The translations under genes were made by a program, and so were the position numbers. The notes under the pieces are model-generated. The model saw nothing but the letters and a program-made list of their open reading frames with translations. It was not told the DNA's origin and did no database searches. From the NCBI RefSeq assembly GCF_002086635.1, contig NZ_MVHD01000002.1, positions 1 to 64,000 of the forward strand: a stretch of 64,000 bases of DNA. Reading direction: 5' to 3'. Within the stretch, counting starts at the first letter, position 1. Every line of letters starts with the position of its first letter. The stretch is from Mycobacterium alsense. Its GTDB lineage: Bacteria; Actinomycetota; Actinomycetes; Mycobacteriales; Mycobacteriaceae. This document shows, piece by piece, positions 7,489 through 16,932 of this stretch.

Positions 7489-8682
7489 CTAGCCTGCGGA
7501 TTGCCCGCCTCGCCGGGCCTTGAGTTCGGCGAGAACCTCGTCGGTGTGCTGCCCCAGCTGCGGCGCCACCCAGCGGGGCGCCCACGGGGTGCCGTGGAAG
7601 TCCGCCGGCGTGGCCACCATCGCGACGCCGCCGTCGGCATCGGGGACCACGGGGACGTCGATGATCCCGCCGGCGGCGTGGAACTGCTCGTCGGCCACCA
7701 CGTCCTCGAGCGCGTTGACCGGCGACCAGAACAACTCGGGTTCGCCCGCGAAGATCTGCGCCCACTCGTCGAGTGGGCGCGTCGCGAAGATCGCGTCCAA
7801 CTCGGCGATGAGCTGCACCGCGTTGGCCGCGCGGGACCGGGCGTCGCCGAACCGGGGGTCGTCGTCGCCCCAGCCGGGGCGCCCCACCGCCCGGCACAGC
7901 GCGGGCCAGTGCCGCTCGGCCTCCAGCCCGACCAACCAGAACCGCCGCCCGTCCCCGGCGGTGTAGTTGTTCATGCACGGGTTGCCCATCGTTTCGCGCT
8001 GCCCGATCGCGATCGGCTGGCCGGTCAGCAGGTAGGTGTTGAGGTCGAAGCTGACGGTGTAGGCGCCCTGGCGGTACAGCGAGGTGGTCACCAGCTGGCC
8101 GGTGCCGGTGCGGTCGCGGGCCAGCAGCGCCGCGCACACGGCCGCGGCCAGGGTCATGCCCGCCGAGTGGTCGCCCATGCCGCCGCGCTGGAACGGTGGC
8201 GTGTCGCCAGGCCGGGTCAGCAGGTGGGCCACGCCCGCGCGCGACCAGAACGCGGCCACGTCGTAGGCGGCGCGGTCGGCGTCGGGGCCGGTCTCGCCGT
8301 ACCCGGTGATCAGGCCGTAGACCAGACGCGGGTGGCGCACCGACACCGACTCGAAGTCGAGGCCTAGGCGTTGCAACGCGCCGGGGCGCACGTTGGTCAG
8401 GAAAACGTCTGCGTCCGAAAGCAATTCGAACGCGGTGGCGCGGCCCTCGTCGGTGGTCAGGTCCAACACGACGCTGCGCTTGGAGCGGTTGTCCATCTCG
8501 AACGGCGGGTTGACGCCCAGGTCGCAACCCAGCATCTTCCCGAACAGCCGCCCGGGGTCGCCGGTCGGCGGCTCGATCTTGATGACGTCGGCGCCCCAGT
8601 CGGCCAGGATCCCGCCGGCGGCCGGTCCGGCCACCCACACCCCGAGCTCGACGACCTTCAAGCCTTCCACCGGTCCCGCCAT
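7489..8682 (-). CDS. class III CoA-transferase (CaiB/BaiF family)
   Basis: A 397-residue formyl-CoA-transferase-like enzyme. VVELGVWVAGPAAGGILADW at the N-terminus and ADVIKIEPPTGD are family hallmarks; the catalytic Asp is expected in the DxAAYDVAAFWSR region after RLVYGLITGYGETGPDADR. It would move CoA from a donor acyl-CoA to a carboxylic acid, activating the pathway substrate. ATG 8682 has AGGAAG seven bases upstream and begins directly at the conserved domain, so it is preferred to the longer frame. It sits between the ten-gene operon and a divergent regulator, with its own upstream region. Confidence 0.9.
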   Translation of the reverse strand: MAGPVEGLKVVELGVWVAGPAAGGILADWGADVIKIEPPTGDPGRLFGKMLGCDLGVNPPFEMDNRSKRSVVLDLTTDEGRATAFELLSDADVFLTNVRPGALQRLGLDFESVSVRHPRLVYGLITGYGETGPDADRAAYDVAAFWSRAGVAHLLTRPGDTPPFQRGGMGDHSAGMTLAAAVCAALLARDRTGTGQLVTTSLYRQGAYTVSFDLNTYLLTGQPIAIGQRETMGNPCMNNYTAGDGRRFWLVGLEAERHWPALCRAVGRPGWGDDDPRFGDARSRAANAVQLIAELDAIFATRPLDEWAQIFAGEPELFWSPVNALEDVVADEQFHAAGGIIDVPVVPDADGGVAMVATPADFHGTPWAPRWVAPQLGQHTDEVLAELKARRGGQSAG

Positions 8683-8954
8683 GGCTAACTTCCTACCCTG
8701 TGGTGCGGCCGAGTCTCCCAACCGGGGCACACGGTTGGCGTCCCCGTCCCGCGGCCGCCGGTCAAGCGGCCTCGACCAAGAGCACGCTCGCCGACGATTC
8801 GCCGGCCAATCGGCCGAACCGCGTAATTCCGCGGTGGCGGGGGCGTACCTACGCGTGCCGTCACCGCAACTATCGGCGATTTCGCCGATGTTTCGGCGGC
8901 ATATGTCGCCGCATGCTGGCTAGCATGAGCGAAAGTAGCTGGAGCGACGTGAAC

Positions 8955-11900
8955 ATGAGCGAGCTTCCGACGGGAACCGTCACGTTGTTGCTGGCCGACG
9001 TCGAGGGGTCGACCCGGTTGTGGGAAACCCAGCCCGAGGCGATGACGGCCGCGCTGGCTCGCCTTGACCGGATGCTGTCCGACGCGGTCGCCGCTCGCGG
9101 CGGGGTGCGGCCCGTCGAGCAGGGGGAAGGCGACAGCTTCGTCATCGCGTTCGCGCGCGCTGCCGACGCGGTTGCCTGCGCGTTGGACTTGCAACGGGCG
9201 CCGCTGGCGCCCATCAAGCTACGCATCGGGGTCCACACCGGTGACGTGCAGCTGCGCGACCCAACCAGTACACAGGGCAACTACATCGGCCCGACGATCA
9301 ACCGCACGGCCCGGCTTCGCGACCTCGCCCACGGCGGGCAGACGGTGCTGTCGGGCGCGACGGAACCGCTCGTCGTCGACCAGCTCCCGCCGGATGTCAC
9401 GCTGACGGACCTCGGCTTTCACCCGTTGCGCGACATGCCCCGCCCCGAGCGGGTGGTGCAGCTGTGCCACCCGGACCTTCACAATGACTTCCCACCACTG
9501 CGCACCGCCAATGTCCTTGCGACCGAACGTCTTCCGATGCAATTGACGAGTTTCATCGGGCGCCGGACGGAAATGAGCGAGATTCGTCGCGCACTTGCCG
9601 AGCATCGGCTTGTCACGCTGACGGGCGCGGGTGGAGCGGGCAAGACGCGGCTGGCGGTGCAGATCGCCGCCGACATCGCCGGTGAGTTCGCCGACGGGGT
9701 TTGGTACGTCGACCTGGCGCCGATCACCGACCCCGAACTCGTACCCTTCGCCGCGACCCGCGCGCTGGGTATGCCCGACCAGCCCGGCCAATCGACGATG
9801 GAGGTGCTGCGGCGCTTCATTCGCGACCGCCAGATGCTGGTGTTGCTCGACAACTGTGAACACCTGCTCGATGCGAGCGCCGCCTTGATCACCGACCTGT
9901 TGCGTGTGTGCCCGGCGTTGACGCTGCTGACGACGAGCCGCGAACCGATCGGGGTGGGCGGTGAGGTGAGCTGGCGGGTGCCCTCGCTGTCGCTCACCGA
10001 CGAAGCGGTTGAGCTGTTCGGCGACCGCGCCCGCCGAACCAAGCCCGAATTCCGAGTCACCCCCGAGATCAACGACACCGTCATCGAGATCTGTCGACGG
10101 CTCGACGGCCTGCCACTGGCCATCGAACTTGCCGCCGCCCGCGTCCGCGCTCTGTCTCCGACGGAGATCCTCGACAGCCTGCGCGACACATTCCGGCTGC
10201 TGACCGGCGGTGCCCGCACCGCGGTGCGTCGCCAACAAACCTTGCAGGCCTGTGTGGATTGGTCGCACGCGTTGCTGTCCGAACCAGAACAAGTGCTGTT
10301 CCGAAGGCTGGCGGTGTTTCTCGGCGGGTTCGATCTCGGCGCCGCCCAGGCCGTGGCCGGCGGGGGCGACCTGGGGCGATTCCAAATGCTCGACCAGCTG
10401 ACGCTGCTGGTCGACAAGTCGCTGTTGGTCGCCGAGGTCGGCAAGCACGGAACCCGGTATCGCCTACTCGAGACCGTGCGCCAGTACGCGCAGCAAAGGC
10501 TCGGCGAATCCCGCGAAGGCGACGAGGTGCGTGCTCGCCACCGCGACCACTACATCGCGATGGCCCACCTCCTCGATGCTCCGGCGGGCTCCGGCCACGA
10601 CCGCCGCATCGAACAGGTCGAGGCCGACATCGACAACCTGCGGGCGGCCTTCGCCTGGAGCAGGGAAGGCTCGAACCCCGGCCACGCGCTGACGCTCGCG
10701 GCGGCGTTGCTACCGCTTTGGGTGACACGGCGCCGCATGCAGGAGGGACTGGACTGGCTCGATGCGGCCCTTGCCGATGCGGACACCGAGGGTGCCGAGG
10801 AATCGGTGGCCCGCGTACGGGCGTCGGCCGCCAGGGCCGCCCTGCTGGGATTCACGGGAATGGCGGTCGATCTCGACACCGAGCGGATCCTGGCATCGGC
10901 GCGCGAGGTTGGCGATCCGGCGGTCGTGGCGCGGGCCCTGACCGCATGCGGTTGCTTCGCCAACGACAACCGAGAGGGAGGTGACGCGTACTTCGACGAG
11001 GCGGCCGACCTCGCCCGTGGCATCGGCGATTTCTGGTGGCTGGGACAAATCCTCTTCTTACAGGCGTCGTTCGCCGTCCTGTTCGGCGAACTGGACGTGG
11101 CGGAGGCAGCCGCCGAGGAAGGAAATCGGATCGCCGAAAACATGGCCGCCGGCGCCTTGTCACGCCAATTCCGGTACATCTTCGCCTGGACACGGATCCT
11201 GCGCGGTGACCTGACCACAGCGCTCGGTCAGCTGCACAAATTGGACGAGGAGCTGACCGCGGCGCGAGATGGATTGTTCTGGGTGCACGTGCCGGCGTGT
11301 GAAGCGATGGTGCTGGCCTACCAAGGACACACGGAGCTGGCCCGCAAAACCGTTGAAGGGGCCCTGCAACGCGCGTCCGACTCCTTTCACGCCCACCTCG
11401 CCACCGTGCACTCGGCCTTCGGCTATGTCCACCTGGCCGCGGGCGACGCCGCGGCAGCGTGGCAGGCGCTCGAAGCGGGGCGCGAGATCACCGGAATGTA
11501 CGTCCAACTGGCCTCCCTGTACATCTGGGCGGCGCTGGCCCCGCTGGCGTGCGGCGATCTCGCCGCGGCCCGCCGCTGGGCGGACGACGTGGTGGCGGCG
11601 ACCAGGACGTGGTGTCTGGCCGCAGCATTGACCTCCCGTGCGCGCGTAAGGATCGCGGAGGCCGAACTCGATGCGGCCGAGCGCGATTCCTTCGACGCGC
11701 TGGACGTGGCCGCCCGCCTCGGCGGCAACCTGATCGTTCCGTTCGCGCTCGACTGCCTCGCCGGCGTGGCGGGCGATTCGGGCGACCATACGCGCGCCGC
11801 GCGACTGTTCGGCGCCGCGGACGGGGCCCGTCGGCACATGGGCATGGCGCGCTTCAAGGTCCTGGAGATCGAGGATGCGAAACAGATGGCGGCGCTCCGT

Positions 11901-12209
11901 GAAGCCATGGGCCAGAACGATTTCGAGGCCGCGTGGGCCGAGGGCGCGGCATTGTCCATCGAGGACGCGATCGCCTACGCGCAACGCGGCCGCGGTCAAC
12001 GCAAACGCGCAAGCACCGGCTGGGCATCGCTGACGCGCGCGGAGCTCGACGTCGTGAAACTCGTCAACGAGGGCCTGGGCAACAAGGACATTGCCGCACG
12101 CCTCTTCATTTCACCGCGCACGGCACAGGCCCACCTCACCCACATCTTTGCCAAGCTGGGACTGCGTTCCCGGCTGCAACTCGCGCAGGAGGCCGCTCGG
12201 CACGCATAA
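8955..12209 (+). CDS. class III nucleotide cyclase / NB-ARC ATPase / LuxR-type regulator (Rv0386-like)
   Basis: A 1084-residue multidomain regulator. Residues 1-170 form a class III cyclase domain (metal Asp15 in LLLADVEGST, Asp60 in GEGDS, transition-state Asn116 and Arg120 in INRTAR). The substrate-selecting positions are Gln56 and Asn109, as recalled for M. tuberculosis Rv0386. Residues about 195-450 form a STAND ATPase with Walker A GAGGAGKT (224-231) and Walker B MLVLLDN. A TPR-like region follows, then a C-terminal LuxR helix-turn-helix (LTRAELDVVKLVNEGLGNKD). ATG 8955 matches the family start; ATG 8935 is an alternative. It may couple a signal to transcription of nearby genes, but its target is not visible. 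Confidence 0.9.
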   Translation: MSELPTGTVTLLLADVEGSTRLWETQPEAMTAALARLDRMLSDAVAARGGVRPVEQGEGDSFVIAFARAADAVACALDLQRAPLAPIKLRIGVHTGDVQLRDPTSTQGNYIGPTINRTARLRDLAHGGQTVLSGATEPLVVDQLPPDVTLTDLGFHPLRDMPRPERVVQLCHPDLHNDFPPLRTANVLATERLPMQLTSFIGRRTEMSEIRRALAEHRLVTLTGAGGAGKTRLAVQIAADIAGEFADGVWYVDLAPITDPELVPFAATRALGMPDQPGQSTMEVLRRFIRDRQMLVLLDNCEHLLDASAALITDLLRVCPALTLLTTSREPIGVGGEVSWRVPSLSLTDEAVELFGDRARRTKPEFRVTPEINDTVIEICRRLDGLPLAIELAAARVRALSPTEILDSLRDTFRLLTGGARTAVRRQQTLQACVDWSHALLSEPEQVLFRRLAVFLGGFDLGAAQAVAGGGDLGRFQMLDQLTLLVDKSLLVAEVGKHGTRYRLLETVRQYAQQRLGESREGDEVRARHRDHYIAMAHLLDAPAGSGHDRRIEQVEADIDNLRAAFAWSREGSNPGHALTLAAALLPLWVTRRRMQEGLDWLDAALADADTEGAEESVARVRASAARAALLGFTGMAVDLDTERILASAREVGDPAVVARALTACGCFANDNREGGDAYFDEAADLARGIGDFWWLGQILFLQASFAVLFGELDVAEAAAEEGNRIAENMAAGALSRQFRYIFAWTRILRGDLTTALGQLHKLDEELTAARDGLFWVHVPACEAMVLAYQGHTELARKTVEGALQRASDSFHAHLATVHSAFGYVHLAAGDAAAAWQALEAGREITGMYVQLASLYIWAALAPLACGDLAAARRWADDVVAATRTWCLAAALTSRARVRIAEAELDAAERDSFDALDVAARLGGNLIVPFALDCLAGVAGDSGDHTRAARLFGAADGARRHMGMARFKVLEIEDAKQMAALREAMGQNDFEAAWAEGAALSIEDAIAYAQRGRGQRKRASTGWASLTRAELDVVKLVNEGLGNKDIAARLFISPRTAQAHLTHIFAKLGLRSRLQLAQEAARHA

Positions 12210-12271
12210 CAGCCCCCGGCCCGCGCTAGGTTGAAATCGGGCAGGCTCGTAACGCATCGGGAAGGAACGCC

Positions 12272-12949
12272 ATGTCCCTGGTAGCCGGGCGAGGGCCGCT
12301 GAGCGCCGATCCCGCCGGGCGGTTTTCCCCGCCGGTGCCCGACGGTGTCGTCTACGTCGAGCCGCACCCGCGGCGCGTGCAGGCCATCCGCGACGGGCGC
12401 GTGGTGCTCGACACCGAGCGGGCGCTGCTGGTGCACCGGCGGGGCCGCCCGCTGAGCTACGCGTTCCCCGTCGACGAGGTCGCCGGCCTGCCCACCGAGC
12501 CCGAGCCCGAGGCGCCGGGCTTCGTCCACGTCCCGTGGGACGCCGTCGACACCTGGCTGGAGGAGGGCCGCGAACTCGTCCACTACCCGCCCAACCCCTA
12601 CCACCGCATCGACTGCCGGCCGACGAAGCGGCGCCTGCGCGTCTCGGTCGCCGGCGCGGTGTTGGTGGACACCGACGACACGGTGATCCTGTTCGAGACC
12701 GCGCTCGAGCCGCGGCTCTACGTCGACCCGGCGCATGTGCGCACCGACCTGCTGCGCGCGTCGGAGACCTCGAGCTACTGCAACTACAAGGGCTTCGCGA
12801 CGTACTGGTCCGCCGTCGTCGGCGGGCAAGTAATCGACGACGTCGCGTGGAGCTACGCGGATCCGCCCCCGGAAAGCCTGCCCGTCAAAGGGTTTCTGAG
12901 TTTCGACGCCGCCCGCTGCGACGTCGCCGCCGAACTGCCGCGCACCTAG
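12272..12949 (+). CDS. DUF427 domain protein, long form
   Basis: A 225-residue protein with DUF427 features: RRVQAIRDGRVVLDTERALL early, and RLRVSVAGAVLVDTDDTVILFE followed by SSYCNYKGFATYWSAVVGG later, suggesting two copies or an extended form. The SYCNYKG segment parallels TYCPFKGDASYY in the short DUF427 protein at 45007. Function is unknown. GGAAGGA precedes the ATG. Its stop is shared with the convergent acyl-CoA dehydrogenase: the two genes end on opposite strands of one CTAG. Confidence 0.85.
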   Translation: MSLVAGRGPLSADPAGRFSPPVPDGVVYVEPHPRRVQAIRDGRVVLDTERALLVHRRGRPLSYAFPVDEVAGLPTEPEPEAPGFVHVPWDAVDTWLEEGRELVHYPPNPYHRIDCRPTKRRLRVSVAGAVLVDTDDTVILFETALEPRLYVDPAHVRTDLLRASETSSYCNYKGFATYWSAVVGGQVIDDVAWSYADPPPESLPVKGFLSFDAARCDVAAELPRT

Positions 12950-14094
12950 CCGTAGCTCGGTCGTCCCAGCTTGAGCTCGTGCTGGGCGATCATGTTGCGG
13001 AACACCTCCAGCGTCCCGCCGTAGATGCCCATCGGCAGCGCCAGCCGGAAGAGCTGCTCCGTCGCGCCCTCGTCGGCCGAACCCGCGGCGTCCGTCGGCA
13101 ACGCCGACACCGCCCCCACGAGGTCCATCAGCTCCGGGGAGACGTCGCGCATCGTTTGGGCCAGCGCGACGCGACCGAACATGCCCGGGGTGGACAGCGC
13201 CGCCTCGATCCGGGCGACGCTGCGCCCCAGTCGATACTTCACCGCCTCGGAGGCGGTGCCGCCGACGATGCCCGCGACCTTGTCCACCGCCTCGCCCATC
13301 AGCCGGCCGTGCTCGCTCATCGCCGCGATGTTCTGCAGCCCATGGCTTTCCGCGTCCACCAGGCCGTGCTCGGAGTCCAGCGCCGAGCGCATCACCGTCC
13401 AACCACCGTTCACCTCGCCGATGCGGTAGAGGTCGTCGACGCGCACGTCGCTGTAGTACACGATGTTGGTGCGGTCGCCGTCGAGCGTGCGGATGGGCTG
13501 GATCTCGATGCCCGGCGTGTCGAGTGGCACCAGGAACATGGTGAGGTTCTTGTGTTTCGGCCCCTGCGGGTCGGTGTTGGTGAGCAGGAAGACGTACCTG
13601 GCGTTCTGCGCGTTCGAGGTGAACATCTTGGAGCCGTTGATGATCCAGGTCGGGCCGTCGCGGACCGCCCGGGTCTTGCACGTGGCGACGTCGGAGCCGC
13701 CCTCGGGTTCGGTGTAGCCCAGGCAGAGCCGGATCTCGCCGGACAGCACCCCGGGCAACACCCGCGCCGTGAGCTCCGGCGCCCCGAACTGGCGCACCAG
13801 CTTCGCCACCACGGAGGTGGTGCCCCAGTGGTACCACGGGGTGTGGGCACGACCGATCTCGAGCTCGAAGATGCGCCGGCGAACGGGGCTGAACCCGCCC
13901 TCGGACTCCAGCTTCCAGTCCGAGGCCAGGTACCCGGCCTCGCCCAACGCCAGATGCACTTGCTCGTCGAAGTTTTCGCCGAACTCCCGCTGCCGCTGCA
14001 GCACCTCCTCGGTGACGTGCTTGGCCAGGAACGCGCGGAGCTCGTCGAGGAAGACCTGGTCCTCGGCGCCGAGTTCGACCGGTGAGAAGTCCAT
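12946..14094 (-). CDS. acyl-CoA dehydrogenase
   Basis: A 382-residue FadE-type flavoenzyme. Visible features are CLGYTEPEGGSDVATCKTRA (FAD/substrate strand), WIINGSKMFTSNA, and a C-terminal helix with GGTLEVFRNMIAQHELKLGRP, the usual FAD contact and end. It should introduce a 2,3-double bond into an acyl-CoA or alicyclic CoA ester. It starts at the base after the stop of the F420 oxidoreductase upstream, so it is the third gene of the thioesterase-LLM-dehydrogenase operon governed by operator copy 2. Confidence 0.9.
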   Translation of the reverse strand: MDFSPVELGAEDQVFLDELRAFLAKHVTEEVLQRQREFGENFDEQVHLALGEAGYLASDWKLESEGGFSPVRRRIFELEIGRAHTPWYHWGTTSVVAKLVRQFGAPELTARVLPGVLSGEIRLCLGYTEPEGGSDVATCKTRAVRDGPTWIINGSKMFTSNAQNARYVFLLTNTDPQGPKHKNLTMFLVPLDTPGIEIQPIRTLDGDRTNIVYYSDVRVDDLYRIGEVNGGWTVMRSALDSEHGLVDAESHGLQNIAAMSEHGRLMGEAVDKVAGIVGGTASEAVKYRLGRSVARIEAALSTPGMFGRVALAQTMRDVSPELMDLVGAVSALPTDAAGSADEGATEQLFRLALPMGIYGGTLEVFRNMIAQHELKLGRPSYG

Positions 14095-15009
14095 CTACAT
14101 CGCTTCGATCACGTCGGCGCGGAACCGGTCGAGGGTTTCCAGCGCGTGCGCTAGGCCGTCACCGGGCAGGTGGACGCTCACCCACGTCACCCCCAGGGCC
14201 GCAAGCTTTTCCAACCCCCCGAGGTACGCGTCGGCGTTGAACTCGTCGCCGGCGGGGCTACCGCCCTCGAAGTTGGTGAAGGTGACGTCGATCGTCGAGA
14301 AGTCCCGGCCCGCCGCGTCGCACCGACGCCGCAGATCGTCGATGCCCTCGGTGAGGCGCTGCACCGAGTCTATGACGGCCGTGCCCGCGGTCTGGGCCAG
14401 CTGCGGCGGGGCGGGAAACGGGCACCAGCCGTCGCCGTACTGCGCCACCCGCTGGCGAGCGGCCGCCGTGTTGCCGCCGATCCAGATCGGCGGGGGACTG
14501 GCCGGCCGCGGATGCGCGGTGATCCCGCGGGCGCTGAAATGCCTTCCCTCGAAGGAGATGTCGTCACCCGACCATATCGCGCGGATCACCTGCAGCGCTT
14601 CCTCGAACAGGTCGGCGCGCTCGTCGTAGCTCACCCCGAGCGCCGCGAATTCCCGCCTGAGGTAGCCCACCCCGACGGCCAGCGTGAAGCGCCCGCCCGA
14701 GAGCAGATCCAGCGTGGCACCGGACTTGGCCACCACGAACGGGTTTCGATAGGGCAGCACGACGATGTTGGGAATCAGGCGCAGGGTGGTGGTGCGGGCC
14801 GCGGCGAAACCCAAAGCGACGAAGGGATCCACCGCGTCGTGGCCCCCGGCGTCCAGCCAGCGCTGCGAGGGCGCCGGGTGATCGGTGAAGCCGAACCCGT
14901 GGATCCCCGCCGCCTCGGCCGCCGCCGCGACCGTCGCGATGCCCTCCCCCGCAACCAATTCCGGGTTGTACGGATGGGTGTGCATCGGGTGGGTGAAGGC
15001 GAAGCGCAT
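14095..15009 (-). CDS. LLM-class F420-dependent oxidoreductase
   Basis: A 304-residue luciferase-like monooxygenase-fold protein. Typical elements are IHGFGFTDHPAPSQRW, a VALGFAAARTTTLRLIPN strand, the SGGRFTLAVGVGYLRREFAALG segment and PPPIWIGGN. Mycobacterial members generally use coenzyme F420 rather than FMN, so this is probably a hydride-transfer enzyme. ATG 15009 (MRFAF) starts at the first barrel strand, four bases after the thioesterase stop; the longer frame overlaps that gene. Its substrate is unknown. Confidence 0.87.
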   Translation of the reverse strand: MRFAFTHPMHTHPYNPELVAGEGIATVAAAAEAAGIHGFGFTDHPAPSQRWLDAGGHDAVDPFVALGFAAARTTTLRLIPNIVVLPYRNPFVVAKSGATLDLLSGGRFTLAVGVGYLRREFAALGVSYDERADLFEEALQVIRAIWSGDDISFEGRHFSARGITAHPRPASPPPIWIGGNTAAARQRVAQYGDGWCPFPAPPQLAQTAGTAVIDSVQRLTEGIDDLRRRCDAAGRDFSTIDVTFTNFEGGSPAGDEFNADAYLGGLEKLAALGVTWVSVHLPGDGLAHALETLDRFRADVIEAM

Positions 15010-15013
15010 GGCG

Positions 15014-15904
15014 TCAGAACCGGGCGCTGGAATCGATCGCCGTGTCGCTGGTGCGCAACGGCCGGATAAGGGCCTCCTGGGCGAAGGACGCCAGCAGCTC
15101 GCCCTCCTGCGCGTGCACGGTGCCGCGCACGTACGACATCCCCGCACCGACCTGGGTGCTCTCGTGGGTGTAGAGCAGCCACGCGTCCCAGCGCACCGGC
15201 TCGTGGAACGCGACCGAGATCGTCATCGGCGCGGTCGAGACGGTGAGGTGCGCCTGGGCGGTGCCGATGCCGGGATGCGCCCGCATGGTGGTGGAGATCC
15301 CGAGATGGCCGGTGAAGTAGGCGACCAGAGCCTTGGCCAGGTCGTCGCGGGTGGGGATCGTGTCGTAACGCAGCCACGCGTAGAGCTCCGGCGGCCCGAC
15401 CTCGTCGGGGCTGTTGACGTCGACGACGTCGACCAGGCGCAGCTCCCGCCCGGCCATCGGCATCTCCGACAGGTGCGCGTCGGCCGGCGCGGCGACGTCG
15501 GGGCGCGGCAGGTGGTGGCGGATCACGTCCCCGGTCGGGACGTCGGCCAGCACGGTGATGCTCAGGCAGCGCCGCCCGTTCTGGTGCACGGCGACCACCG
15601 CCGTGGCGGTGGACCGGCCCTCGGCGACCACGTCGAGGACCAACTCGATCGGCGGGCCGACGGCCACGGCGCGGGAGAACACGGCGTGCGCGGAACGCAC
15701 CGACTTGTCCGGAAATCGTTTGGCCACCGCGACAATCGCCTGGGCGAGCACCTGGGTGCCCTCCACCACCTGGCGGCCGTCCCCGACGTCGGCGCCGGTT
15801 TCGGCGGTGAACCGGTCCTGCCCGTCGGCGTGCACGTCGAACAGGTCCAGCAGGCGCGGCACGGTCCACTCGGTCGGCGTCGATTCCTCGGAAGTCTTGG
15901 TCAA
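15014..15904 (-). CDS. TesB-like acyl-CoA thioesterase (double hotdog)
   Basis: A 296-residue protein with a thioesterase II layout: DRFTAETGADVGDGRQVVEG near the N-terminus (the hotdog helix region) and a second hotdog with SVAFHEPVRWDAWLLYTHES near the C-terminus, where the catalytic Asp normally lies in the WLLY..S stretch. The TTG start at 15904 is supported by GAGAGGTGGA six bases upstream; no in-frame ATG or GTG is nearby. It is the first gene of a three-gene operon, with operator copy 2 at 15945-15970 just upstream. It would release a free acid from a pathway CoA ester. Confidence 0.85.
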   Translation of the reverse strand: MTKTSEESTPTEWTVPRLLDLFDVHADGQDRFTAETGADVGDGRQVVEGTQVLAQAIVAVAKRFPDKSVRSAHAVFSRAVAVGPPIELVLDVVAEGRSTATAVVAVHQNGRRCLSITVLADVPTGDVIRHHLPRPDVAAPADAHLSEMPMAGRELRLVDVVDVNSPDEVGPPELYAWLRYDTIPTRDDLAKALVAYFTGHLGISTTMRAHPGIGTAQAHLTVSTAPMTISVAFHEPVRWDAWLLYTHESTQVGAGMSYVRGTVHAQEGELLASFAQEALIRPLRTSDTAIDSSARF

Positions 15905-15944
15905 ATCCGTTCCACCTCTCGCGCTCGCGGCTCAGGGCTCAGCG

Positions 15945-15970
15945 TGACACTTTGTGCAAGATTTGTAAAG
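15945..15970. promoter_or_regulatory. predicted TetR-family operator, copy 2
   Basis: TGACACTT-N9-TTTGTAAAG, with both blocks identical to copy 1 and with only a few matches in the spacer. It lies 40 bases upstream of the minus-strand thioesterase start at 15904. It is 69 bases from copy 3, on the other side of the divergent promoter region. Confidence 0.7.
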
Positions 15971-16039
15971 CTTGGCTAACGACATCCCCGCGGCCGGGCG
16001 CGCGGGATCGGCGCGATTGACACCGGCACACGTCGTGCA

Positions 16040-16065
16040 TGACACTTTTGCGGTGTTTTGTAAAG
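16040..16065. promoter_or_regulatory. predicted TetR-family operator, copy 3
   Basis: TGACACTT-N9-TTTGTAAAG, blocks identical to copies 1 and 2. It lies 28 bases upstream of the plus-strand lactonase gene at 16094. Copies 2 and 3 bracket the centre of the divergent intergenic region, one for each direction. Confidence 0.7.
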
Positions 16066-16093
16066 CGGAGGGCCTGGTCGAGGGGGTGCGCGG

Positions 16094-16918
16094 ATGATTC
16101 CCGAGCCCCTGGCCAAGGGATTCTGCTTCGGTGAGGGACCGCGCTGGTTCGAAGGGCTGCTCTGGTTCTCCGACATGCTGGGCGAAGCCGTGCACACCGC
16201 GGACATGCGCGGCTCGCTGACCACGCTGCCGCTGCCCGGGCAGTCGCCGTCGGGCCTGGGGTTTCGTCCCGACGGGTCGCTGCTGATCGCCTCGGCGGAG
16301 AACCGCCAGGTGCTGCTCTACGACGGCGAAACGGTGGTCACCGTCGCCGACCTCGCCGATCGGACCGAGGCCAACCTGGGCGACATGGTCGTCGACGACG
16401 CCGGGCGCGCCTACATCGGATGCCAGGCGTTCTCCGGCGGCGCGATCATCCGCCTCGACGCCGACGACAGCCCCAGCGCCACCGTCGTCGCCGAGGACCT
16501 CGATTTCCCCAACGGCATGGTGATCACCCCCGACCGCAAGACGCTGATCGTCGCCGAATCGACGGGCCGCCGGCTGACCGCGTTCAGCATCGGCGCGGAC
16601 GGCGGGCTGGGCGGCCGGCGGGTTTTCGCCGACGGCCTGGACGGCCCGCCCGACGGCATCGCGCTGGACGCCGAGGGCGGGGTGTGGGCGGCGATGACGC
16701 TGGCCCACGAGTTCGAGCGGATCGTCGAGGGCGGGGCCGTGACCGACCGCATCGACATGGGTGAGCGGGTGCCCATCGCGTGCGCGCTCGGCGGCCCGGC
16801 GCGGCGCACGCTGTTCCTGCTGTCGAGCACCGACGCTTATCCCCGGCGGCTGGTGGGCACCCGGCTCTCGCGGCTGGACGCCGTGACCGTCGACATCCCG
16901 GGCGCGGGCCTGCCCTGA
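16094..16918 (+). CDS. SMP-30/gluconolactonase/LRE-family lactonase
   Basis: A 274-residue six-bladed beta-propeller. Metal ligands expected in the family are visible: Glu in CFGEGPRW, Asn in NLGDMVVDDAGRAYIG, Asn in DFPNGMVI and Asp in PPDGIALDAEGGVWAA. Such enzymes open lactones, which fits a pathway containing a Baeyer-Villiger step. GAGGGGG precedes the ATG by seven bases. It heads a three-gene plus-strand unit with a thioesterase-like gene and the tetR gene, divergent from the acyl-CoA dehydrogenase operon. Confidence 0.87.
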   Translation: MIPEPLAKGFCFGEGPRWFEGLLWFSDMLGEAVHTADMRGSLTTLPLPGQSPSGLGFRPDGSLLIASAENRQVLLYDGETVVTVADLADRTEANLGDMVVDDAGRAYIGCQAFSGGAIIRLDADDSPSATVVAEDLDFPNGMVITPDRKTLIVAESTGRRLTAFSIGADGGLGGRRVFADGLDGPPDGIALDAEGGVWAAMTLAHEFERIVEGGAVTDRIDMGERVPIACALGGPARRTLFLLSSTDAYPRRLVGTRLSRLDAVTVDIPGAGLP

Positions 16919-16932
16919 CGAAAGGTGCACGA

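Noticed and set aside
8700..8954. N-terminal extension of the cyclase-LuxR protein to 8700
   Set aside because: It reads as non-protein-like arginine-rich sequence in the divergent promoter region; the conserved cyclase domain starts at 8955.
12535..14085. 516-codon plus-strand frame opposite the acyl-CoA dehydrogenase
   Set aside because: Antisense shadow of a well-supported enzyme; no recognisable motif.
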